A stretch of DNA of 64,000 nucleotides from Mermis nigrescens. Taxonomy: Eukaryota > Nematoda > Enoplea > Mermithida > Mermithidae. The position numbers and the translations under genes were made by a program. This document shows, in pieces, positions 46,727 to 57,260 of this stretch (the first letter of the stretch is position 1; each line of letters opens with the position of its first letter). The notes under the pieces were generated by a model. That model did not search any database and had not been told where the DNA came from. It was given only the letters and a program-made list of their open reading frames with translations. The stretch spans positions 43,170,284-43,234,283 of the forward strand of contig JAVLUZ010000154.1 of NCBI GenBank assembly GCA_036768485.1, written 5' to 3'.

Positions 46727-49700
46727 AGGTAGCGCGATAGCGCTACCTATAATATACTTGGCCACCCTTTTTTCTTATATGTTTTTCACAGCGAGTGCGA
46801 AATTTCTGTCCCCCCCTCACAGCTATAACGGCACACATCTGAGGGGTGCGGTTTTTTTTAAAAGGTAGATAATAAAAAAACTTAGTTCCCCCATTTTTTT
46901 ATTGTTTACACTCAATACCGAGCGCGTCGTGAGTGTGTAAAGTTTACACCAAAAATTCAAATAATTTGCGGAGGGCCAATTTTTTTTAAAAATGTTTTCC
47001 CTAATTAGTAGGTTACGAATCTGGTCTTAAAATTTCTTTACACTCATTGGTTGTTGCACAGGAGTGTAAATTAGACGGTTTTTTTACAGTTTTCATGTGG
47101 CCAAGCATATCTAACTCAGTTTTACATTCTATGCAGTCTGATTGGTTTCAAAATGTAGACGGTTAAAAAATCTAGGGGAGACTTTTTTTAATTTTTTTTA
47201 AAGTAATATTCTCGAATTTAGAGGCGGTTTATTGTTAGCGCGTACCTATAATATACTTGGGTACCTCTAACACCTGTGCACCCCCCTACAGCTATAACGG
47301 GACACTTCTGGAAGGTGCGGTTTTTTTAAAAGAAAGAAAATAAAAAAATTCGCTGCCCTTGTTTTTTGTTTTTCTTGAAATGCAAAACTGACTGTGTAAA
47401 GAAGGTGTAAAGTTTTTGTGTAACGTTATAACATGGGACAAATTTTGGGACATTTATAATGCGGCATATGGACAACTGAGTATTGATGACTCGAAGAATT
47501 GAACGGCATAGGATAATAGAGGGATGAATTCTACAGATGGCACTTCTTTTGTTTTTAGAAATTCGCATTAGTTATCGAATGGCAGTGTAAAGAGTGCGAA
47601 AATCTGGGGGTAAAAAAGCACTTTTTGGTCGAGTTTTCAACCTGCTTATGTCCGATACTAAGTCCGGTTATGAGTTTTTCGAAATGTTTTTTTGACAGAA
47701 ATGTAGAGCGGATCAAGGGCTACATTCTGTATATAAGCAAAGTCTTCTATGCTTAATGGTGAGTTAGATCCTGGGGTTTAAAGTTTACACTCTAGTGGAT
47801 GGTGTAAAAAAACGGATTTTAACTAAGATTTCTCTGCCAAATTTTCCCGCTTATGAGTAAGGGTGAATTGAATACAGCAGTAATAAAGTGCCTCTCAGGG
47901 GCTACACATCGCAGCAAACCGCATTTAAAAAACGCAATATTGAGTTATTTATGGGGGTGTAAAGTTCGAAATTAGAGGTAAAAAATGGGCGAAAAAACAC
48001 GTTTTTTCCGAATTTTGATTAATAAATCATACCAAATAATTTTTGCAAGAGAATTTTGGCACACCGGAATGTACTACGATTTAAAAGCTACAAATTGTAC
48101 CAAACCGAATTTCTTTAAACTCAATGGGGAGTTCGGTACGGAATTTTAAAGTTTACAGTGTTCTAAATGATGGAAAAAACGTTTTTGTTGCGTTTTTTGT
48201 TCCACTTTCTCCGTCCAGAAGTCGGGATAAGTCTAATAGAATAAGAATAAAGTGCTTTATATCGGGTGCATGTCAAAGCAAATTGTCTATACATTAATAT
48301 TCAGCGAGTGTAAAGTCAAAAATTTGGTGTTTAAAATGCGTTTCTGTCTTGTTTTTTCTGCCTGCTTCTCTGGTTATGAGTCAGGGACACGATTATCAAG
48401 TCTAGAAATGGACCAGGAACCAAATTTGATATGCCAGTCTGGCGCATATGTTTACACTCTACAGTGTTGTAAAGTGGTTTACACCAATTGTTAGTTTGCA
48501 CATAGAACATTATGGAGACTTAATTTTTTTCATAAATATTAATCGTAATATCGGAACAATATCAAAATTACGAATCTGACCAAAATTTTCTTTACAATAG
48601 GTGTTTACATGAAGTTTACACTACATATGTATTTATCTTGGTTTTTGAGCATTCCAGAAACCTAATTTTTCCCTGGAGTCTAAAAATATTCAAAGGATCA
48701 AATGTGAGACGTCACGTAGGCGCGTTTGTTTACATCCAACAGTGATGTAAAGTAGTTTACATTCATTGTTTATTTGTCCTCAGACCATTGTAGAGACATA
48801 ATTTTTTCATGAATGTTGATCATAATATCCGAGTAATTTTTACACTGCATGTTAGCCTTTGTTCTAGAGCATTGCAAAAAGCGAAATTTTTTTTCCTGAG
48901 ATCTAAAAATTTACAGGGAATGAAATATATACGTCAGTTGGGCGCTCTTGCTTACACTCAGCAGTATTGCAAAGTGGTTTAAACCTAATGTTTATTTGTC
49001 TTCAAAACATTATGGAGACTCATTTTTCCATAAATATTGAAAGTAATATCGGAGCAATATCAAAATTACGAATCCGACTAAAATATTCTTTACGCTATGT
49101 GTTTGTGTAAAGTTTACATTACGTGTTAACCTTAATTCGATAGACTTGCAGAGACTATGTAACTGAAGTCAAGAAATTTTCAAGGATTCATATGTGAGAC
49201 ATCAATTAAGTGAGTTTGTTAACCCTCAAAAGTAATCTGAAGTGATTTAAAAATTATGTTCAAGTGTCCTTAGATCATTGAAGAGATGTAATTTTGTCTA
49301 AAATGGGTTGCATTAAAGTTAAATCCTTCTTAGCCGTGTTTATAATATGTTTCACAAAATCTTGCACATGGAGAGCAATCGTTTAATCGATGTAAATTGC
49401 CAGCAAAAGTGGTTTAAAATGAACCAGCAATCACACTAATGTGCACAGAAGTCGACAAAGATATGCAGCTTTATTGTAATCATGTACATTAATAAGCCGT
49501 AAATCGGAAATACACCATTTGGAATGGAAAAGACTGCAGTTAATGAATACATATGTTAAACTTATTATAATAGGTAGCGCGATAGCGCTACCTATAATAT
49601 ACTTGGCCATCCTTTTTCTTATATGTTTATCACAGCGAGTGCGAAATTTGTGTCCCCCCTCACAGCAACAACGGCACACATCTGGGAGGTGCGGTTTTTT

Positions 49701-50587
49701 TTAATCGATGGATGATTAAAAAATTCGATGCCCGTGTTTTTTTTCTTTTGTTTACACTTAATACTGAGTTAGCAATGAGCGAGCAAAGTGTAAAGCAAAA
49801 AATTAAATAATCTGCGGAGGGCCAATGTTTTTTTAAAAATGTTGCCCCCCCAGCTGTAGATTACGAATCTGACCTTAAAATTATCTTTTACACTCATTGG
49901 TTGTTGCACAAAAGTGTAAAGTATACGTGTTTTTTACTCTTTGCGTGTCCTTCAGCTTATCTAACTCAATTTTGGTTTCTGTGCAGTCCAACCGGTTCTA
50001 TAATGTAGAGGGTTGCAAAATCTCAAATCAATTCTTTTTTCTTTCTTATAACGCAATATTTCTTGATCTGTGATCGTTTTAGTGTAAAGGGTTCGAGACG
50101 AAAAACGATATCTCTTCAATTACTCCGCTAAGTAGGCGGAACATGCTAATTATGCTTAAAAGGTGCCCTGACCTTAGCGTTACAGATCACAGTTTAAATT
50201 CTTTTATACACCCAATATTGCGGTATTAGCACAAGTGTAAAGTTTACACCGAAAAGTATTTTTGCGCCCATAGCGTCGTGGATGATGAATTTTTTTAAAT
50301 ATTCTCCGTAAGGTCAGAATAACGAATCTGACCTTTAAACTTTTCTGCAGCCAGTGTTTGTTGAGGTAAAAGAGGTGAACTTTGAATTATACCTGCACAT
50401 CTATTTTCTAATGCCGATAGATAACTCCGTATTGCATATTTTTGATCAGATTTTTCGTATTTCAGAGGTTTTTGACTCGTCTTAAATAAATAATTATTTT
50501 TATCATCATAAATGCACTATTCTTAAACTTCAGTAGAATGATGAATATCTTTCAAAATAGGATAATCAAGCTGAAATCTGCTGATAT

Positions 50588-50673
50588 GTCGAGTTGGCGC
50601 AGTGATTGACAACTCCGTTCTCGGATGCGGTATTAAACAAAGAATTATGGGTTCGAATCTTCTGAATGCTGAC
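50588..50673 (+). repeat. tRNA-like segment (SINE head) with T6 terminator
   Basis: GTCGAGTTGGCGCAGTG (A-box-like) and GGGTTCGAATC (B box) are about 50 bp apart, ending GCTGAC then TTTTTT at 50674-50679. The length of 86 nt would suit a tRNA with a long variable arm, but acceptor and anticodon stems pair poorly. A related copy at 42466-42549 shows it is repetitive. Confidence 0.5.
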
Positions 50674-50975
50674 TTTTTTCATTTTTTCAAATTCTTTTGG
50701 CAAAACCAAGTACTTCATTTGACTCATATATCTATTTAGGTTCTGCAGATAACACTTTTTCGTTTTTTGAATTTCGCCTCAGTTCTCGAATGGGAGTGTA
50801 AAGAGTGCAAAAATCTGGGTGCGAAAAGACACATTTTAACCGAGTTTTCGACATGCTTATGTCTGCCAACAACTCCAGTTATAGTTTTAGGAAATTTTTT
50901 CTGACAGAAATGTACTTCGGATCAAGGGCTATCTTGTGCTTACCAGCAAACTTTTCTACAATCAATACGCAGTTA

Positions 50976-51519
50976 TAGTCTGTTTCATTTATTCGAGAGC
51001 TTTTTAGTCAAATCTTTTAAGGGCTACAGTAAGCTAAACAAGAACGAATTACTGTACTTCGAAGACCAGCTCAGTGAGGGCGAGTGGCTAGAATTCTTCC
51101 ATTTTCAACGCTTTAATACGACTAAATAAATTTGATTTAGGCATTTAATCAGTGCTGGGACATACTACAGTAAGTGCGCTAAACAAAAAGCTATCGGCCG
51201 GAATCGAACCCGGGTTGCTTCGACTACAAGCAAGAGATTTTACCACTGAGCTATGCGGGAGTTCGCAGTGTTCTTAACATCTTATCGGATTGTGTTTAAA
51301 GTGTCGACTCAGGATAAGATGAATAAGCGATTTTTATCAGTAAGTTAATTGATCTGCTGGAAGACGAGAATAAATTATGCCGCGAAATTGTTATTAAAAA
51401 CCCTTCTTTGCTACGTAGCTAAAGTGAGATATAGCGACTTACAGTAAATAAGAAATAAGGGGTTACTGTAACCTCCGAAAACATTTACTGAAAAAGCTCT
51501 CGGATAAATGAACAGACTA
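50976..51519. mobile_element. 544-bp TATAGTCTG-family element carrying a tRNA-like sequence
   Basis: Inverted ends of about 31 bp (TAGTCTGTTTCATTTATTCG... / ...ATAAATGAACAGACTA) are flanked by TA. The empty site is readable in composite copy 3 near 41780 (TTAGTA without the element). It contains a minus-strand tRNA-like segment at 51190-51262. Confidence 0.82.
51190..51262 (-). tRNA. tRNA-like sequence or tRNA pseudogene inside a MITE
   Basis: The minus strand has TAGCTCAGTGGTA (A box; plus 51241-51253), GGTTCGATTCC (B box; plus 51200-51210) and a T5 run right after (51185-51189). A loop TTGTAGT would give anticodon GTA, but two anticodon-stem pairs and the acceptor stem (TCCCGCA versus CGATAGC) do not pair, so it is probably not a functional tRNA. 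Confidence 0.5.
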
Positions 51520-52444
51520 TAGTACCAGGGCTTTGAACTTTACTCTCTAGTGGATGAGTAAAAAAACAGATTTTGTCCAAGATTTCTGTGCAAGTTGGGG
51601 TTAATTAAATAAAATAGAAATAAAGTAACTTGTAATGGCTACACGTCGAAGCGAGCCGCGTTCTAAAAATCGTTATATTGAGTTGTTTATGGGGTGTAAA
51701 GTTCGAAATCTGAGGTGTAAAATGGGCGAAAAAAAACAGGTTTTTTCGTATTTTGATTGATAAATCATATCATATATTTTGCGGAACATAAGCTTGGCAC
51801 ATACAAACCTACTACAATCAAAGGGCAAACAAACTGGCCCGGAATCGAAAAATTATTTACATTCAATGGGCGTTAAGGTTCAGATTTTTAAAGTTTACAA
51901 TGTGGGGGACAGTGGAAAATACGTGTTTGTACATTTTGTTCGTCACTTTCTCTGTTCAGAAGTCGGGCGAGGTCGAATAGGATAAAAATAAAGTAAAATT
52001 CTAGTTTTTTTCCACGTAAAATCAGAATTGAGAATCTGACTATTAGTATTCTTTACACTCAGTAGTTTTGTAAAGTTTGCACAATTCATTTGTTGATCAA
52101 TCGCGTTTAGTTCGGAATTGGTGGACGTGCCCTTATTTTATTACTCTGTTAAATAATCCAAGCATCATCTTTTGATTATTTTCTTATCGCAAATTCAAAC
52201 ACCCAAATTTCAATTTGAAAAATCATAAAAATTATTTCATAATTTTTATGTGGCTGGTTTAGAGCTCTTCTTTTGTTGTTTTCACTGTTCATTGTGCTCG
52301 TAGGAACCAGAAAGAGAACAGTTTTTCGCCATAGGTATTCTATGGCGAAAACAACTTAAAAGCTTTTTGCGTTAATTATTACTTTGGTCCAAAATAGGTC
52401 AATCAACCTAGGCAAAATCAGGGGCTACTTAATTACTACATGCG

Positions 52445-52824
52445 TTAAGTTTTAGGCATAGCTGCCATTAGCTCCGTAGGTACGGACGAATTTAGGTCCG
52501 AGGAGTTTGAGACCGTAGTTATTGAGGTCGTGGTTGAGTCCGGCGTTGCCGCCAGCAACTTGACCAGCGCTAAGTGTAGCCTAGAGTACGTATAGTCGGT
52601 TTCACATAACTTCGCGTATAAATTCGGTGAATTTTTATCGACAATAAGCCGAGGGTTACGATAATTATATATCAGATCAATGCTATAATCGCAATCTGTC
52701 AGGCTTATTGTCGGAGATGGTTTTTTAAAAATTAGCGACCGCAGTTGTGTGAAACGAGATCTATCAGTAAGTCCCGTAGGTACGTTATATGTCGTTTCCA
52801 AGTTAATTTTAAATGTGATTGTTC
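52445..52824 (-). pseudogene. Unrecognised exon-like ORF interrupted in frame by a MITE
   Basis: On minus an acceptor GTTATAG precedes 52824, after which an open frame starts ITFKINLETTYNVPTGLTD. It passes through the MITE (52593-52761) and resumes with YSRLHLALVKLLAATPDSTT, ending MPKT and TAA at 52445. Element plus TA duplication is 171 bp, exactly 57 codons, and the MITE is open in this frame. I do not recognise the family; it could be a host exon or a remnant of a transposon protein. Confidence 0.45.
52593..52761. mobile_element. TATAGTCTG-family MITE inside an ORF, TA target
   Basis: TAGTCGGTTTCACATAAC to GTGTGAAACGAGATC with TA at 52591-52592 and 52762-52763. The length of 169 bp is typical of the family. 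Confidence 0.82.
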
Positions 52825-53154
52825 CTATAACTTTACAGGGACCGTTTAGAATGCAACATATATTTACAAGGAGCTAATAAAAAATAGTAGTAAACTTATA
52901 CCTCCGACAATCAAGAGCATATCTAACTCAGCTTTAAATTCTCTATGCAGCTCCGATTGATTTCAAAAGGTAGACGGTTATAAAATCTAGGGAGCCTCTT
53001 TTTGAAACAACATTTTTAAAATTTAGAGGCAATTAATTTATGTTAAGAACAATATTGTTTTCCGCGTTCTTTGACTGCTGTCATTATTGTATAAGGCATT
53101 GCATGTGTGTTTGCTGACTGATGCACTGAAATCATGCTAATTAAAAGTGGGGTA

Positions 53155-53924
53155 CTAGCAAAGAAAATGGGTTCGATGGAACAAAAAAGATGAATATACT
53201 TGGAATTGTGGATTATTAAGGATGTAAAAGGAAAAATTGAAAAACGGCTCAAAGTCGCAAAATCTGCTAAAAATCACACTTTCTCTACAACGCAAAAAAT
53301 CGAAGTATATTCTTAAGGTCAACATAGTAGAATAACATTAACCATAAAATGATTGAAAAAGCAGCACGTTAGTCATGCAGCAGCTATGGGAAATGATATC
53401 GAGTAACAGTCTTTTCTAAGCCAATTCGAATGAAATAGCAAACATCGATGCATCCAAAACAATTGCAAGAATTGCTGGTTCAAACAGTAGGAAACGCGTG
53501 GAGTTGACTTGAAACAGACTAAATGTAGGTACACTAGCATGCCCGTAACGATTGTGTGCACTAATCAATCGGCCCCTGCTTTGTTTTGCTATAATGCTTC
53601 ATGGCAAAATAAAACAACTTTAAATACAATACCACTAAGTTTTCTTTCAATCAGGATACGAAGCTAGTCAGTGTTGCTACTAAGCCAGCAAATTAAAAAA
53701 AGGAAACATTATAGATTTTTAATATTCAAAATTTTGAAAATTATTTTTAAAAACACTTTTTTAGAGGCCTAGAATATACTTCGATTTTGCATTGCTTACA
53801 GAAAGTCTGATTTTTAGCAGATTTTGCGACTTAGGTAGATTTTTCCTAGTCCCTCCTTTACATCCTGAATAATCCACAATTCCAAGTATTCATCTTTTGT
53901 TCCATCGGAGCATTATTCTTTGCT
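53155..53924. repeat. Tail inverted-repeat unit of the composite array (copy 4)
   Basis: Arms 53155-53315 and 53765-53924 enclose a 450-bp spacer. That spacer matches the spacer of copy 3 (39480-39930) in sense and copy 2 (28459-28865) in antisense. Confidence 0.78.
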
Positions 53925-54256
53925 ATCATTTAAATACATCAGATTGCTTCAAGGTTACTAGTCGAGCATCCAACTCTTTTGATCTTTTAATCTGCGAGTC
54001 ATTATACATAGCACGTGATCGCACGTCCTATTTTCAACAATAATGTTTCTCATCATATCCTCTACATTTGTTTTAACTTACAGTAATTTCTAAATCCTCA
54101 CCTTTTTTCATTTTCTTATAGTTTAGCATCTTTTATAATCTCTCTTCATAATTTAATGGTATGTTGAAACTTTAAGCTTCTCTGGTGTTTACAACTCCCT
54201 CGCTTAGCAAGTCTCATTTTTCAAACCTCTTACCTAGTGAACAGTCGCTTCTAAGA
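53925..54256 (+). pseudogene. Penelope-like element, right arm of palindrome (3' part)
   Basis: It resumes at ATCATTTAAATACATCAG and encodes HLNTSDCFK...NSFDLLICESLYI, the end of the GIY-YIG endonuclease. It then follows the non-coding sequence of 45585-45800 in inverse, to ...TAAGATAGGACG where a minisatellite starts. Confidence 0.78.
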
Positions 54257-54476
54257 TAGGACGTGATACAACATACTCAATGCTATACAATAGGACGTGA
54301 TGTAACATACCCCATGCTATACAATAGGACGTGATATAACATGCCCCATGCCATAAGATAGGACGTGATATAACATACCCAGTGTTACAGGATAGGACGT
54401 GATATAACTACCCCATGTTACAAGATAGGACGTGATATACCATACCCCAGTGCTATAACATATCCTGTGCTGTAAG
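54250..54476 (+). repeat. About six 35-40 bp minisatellite units
   Basis: The unit core is ATAGGACGTGATATAACATA followed by CCCCATGCTATA. It begins exactly at the ATAGGACG word of the Penelope arm, so it was probably seeded by that element. Confidence 0.85.
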
Positions 54477-54483
54477 ATTGGTG

Positions 54484-54935
54484 TCCCAAAACATCAAAAA
54501 TATGGTTTGCACCAAAAAATCTTTGAACATCCCAAAACATAAAAGAATGGTTTTGACCAAAAAAAATTTTTAAATACCCCAAAACATCAAAAATATGGTT
54601 TTGACCAAAAATTTTTAAAACCTTCAAAAACATCAAAAGTATGGTTTTGGACCAAAAAAGTTTTTTTAATATTCCAAAACGTTAAAAATATGGTTATGAT
54701 CAAACAAAATTTTTAACATCCCAAACCATCTAATGGTATAATTTCCAGAACATCCCAGAACATCAAAAAAAAATATGATTTAGGATAAAGAATTCCTCAC
54801 AGAACCATTCTATAACGTCAGAAATATGGATTTAATCAAAGAAATGGTTGACAAAAGACAGTTCTTAAAAAATTTAAAAAATACAATATGTTTTTACCAA
54901 AAATTTTTTTAGAAATATCCCAAAAACATCAAAAG
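54484..54935 (+). repeat. About eight decaying 55-65 bp tandem units
   Basis: The unit core CCAAAACATCAAAAATATGG is followed by TTTTGACCAAAAAATTTTT. Similarity decays toward the right end. The 72-codon minus ORF here is a repeat translation. Confidence 0.85.
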
Positions 54936-55116
54936 TCCCGAAAAAAAAATACAAGAGACATCTCAATCCCATACAGCTATCAGGCCCAAGTTCAGCCAGG
55001 GCAACGCCGGGCAGCTTCAGCTGGATATAAAATATAAAAACCGCTCGCCGATCCATTGCAGAGTCATACAATTTTATACTAATTACTGGTTAAGATATTA
55101 TTTGTTTACAAACACT

Positions 55117-55152
55117 CTAGCAGATGGGGCAGCGAAGCGCCCCATTTGCTAG
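55117..55152 (+). mobile_element. Terminal hairpin of a Helitron/Helentron-like element (candidate)
   Basis: CTAGCAGATGGGGC and GCCCCATTTGCTAG form a 14-bp stem (one mismatch) around AGCGAAGC, ending CTAG|T. Helitrons end in a hairpin plus CTRR before a T. The flank TCTATATTAATTT is the same as at 44565 without the hairpin, as expected of an A|T insertion. No 5' end was identified. Confidence 0.45.
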
Positions 55153-55171
55153 TCTATATTAATTTGAGTTT

Positions 55172-55866
<695 letters not shown>

Positions 55867-55966
55867 NNNNNNNNNNNNNNNNNNNNNNNNNNNNNNNNNN
55901 NNNNNNNNNNNNNNNNNNNNNNNNNNNNNNNNNNNNNNNNNNNNNNNNNNNNNNNNNNNNNNNNNN
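55867..55966. other. Assembly gap (100 N)
   Basis: Exactly 100 Ns between microsatellites; the real size is likely unknown. Confidence 0.99.
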
Positions 55967-55973
55967 CTCACAC

Positions 55974-56166
<193 letters not shown>

Positions 56167-56535
56167 TTACCTTCACTAGCCTTTTCTAATATTTCCGAGG
56201 AGGTGCCACTACTTGCTCAATTTGTTTTATGTCCTGGTTTGCAAAGCAAAGTAGAACATGATAACGTTTGCACATACATACAAGCCCGAACAGATCTGTT
56301 GACAATGCCTATTTTCACAAAAGCAAGAGCATAACCTTTAGAAACTGTCACTGACATATTGAGCTCAAAGGATTTCAATTATTGCATTGGTCTGATAAAA
56401 TAATGATTATCGTAATCTGTCGGCATAGTGTCGATAAGATTTCTTGAGATCTATGCTCAAAAGTCAGAAGGAAACAGACTATAGAAGAGAGTATAGCTAG
56501 AATATGAGGCAAGCTATAGATACAACCTACCTAAA

Positions 56536-56697
56536 CCTCGTTTCATATAACGTGCATAAATTGTAAGAATATTCGTCGACAGTAAGCCGAGAGATTCGAT
56601 AATTATATATCATATCAATGCTATAATCGCAAACTGTCAGCTTAATGTCGAAGATAGTTTCTCACTTTCTAGACTAAACTTGTGTGAAAGAGACTGT
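56536..56697. mobile_element. Decayed TATAGTCTG-family MITE
   Basis: CGTTTCATATAACGTGCATA to TTGTGTGAAAGAGACTGTA, with GATAATTATATATCA in the centre. A more decayed copy is at about 56300-56487. Confidence 0.65.
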
Positions 56698-57260
56698 AAC
56701 CTACCAGCGGTTTTTTCGTATTTTCAAAGCTCTCAAGCTTCAGTCATTTCATCTTTTTTTCCCTGAAATCGGGCATCACTGTGCACTCAATCTTTTAAGT
56801 CGTTACTGTATTACGTGTAAATTGAAGAGAATCAACGAAGGCGATCCGCCTGTGTTTTTATTTTCGAAAACAGCTTCCGGCTAAAAAGCTTTACTGAAAT
56901 TGAGAAAATCAAGTTTCAAGAGAAATATCGTATTCCTAGCGCGAAATTTTTATGCACAATTAAAATAAGTTAAGAATATGGTACTTTCAGAATACTAAAA
57001 AATAAACTTCAGAAGAGCGGATTTTTTGCTCAGTACTTAGAACGGCTAATATTGAGAATGAGGTGTCCTCCCAGAAATTAACATTGCATAAATGATTTAA
57101 TCTAATTAAGGTTCAAGGAATTCAAATCTGAACGAATTAGGTGTCGGTCGGCAATATTGACCGAGTTACAGGCTGTTGAACTTCATGTGTTTAGCCAGGA
57201 TAACAAACTAATTAAAACGAACTGGGCTATTCTCAATATTAGCCGTTTTTACCCCTATTA

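Larger units (their letters stand above)
46727..53924 (+). mobile_element. 7.2-kb composite-family array inserted in the Penelope-like element
   Basis: The left junction ...GCAATCAT|AGGTAGCGCG and the right junction ...TTCTTTGCT|ATCATTTAAATAC restore the uninterrupted order seen at 45870-45885. Inside are three heads (46727, 47235, 49572), GTGTAAA bodies with four 225-280 bp modules (48400-49260), nested MITEs (50976-51519, 52593-52761), a tRNA-like head (50588-50673) and a final tail with arms 53155-53315 and 53765-53924. Multiple heads mean nested or concatenated insertions, not one simple copy. ATCAT occurs on both sides and could be a 5-bp duplication. Confidence 0.65.
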
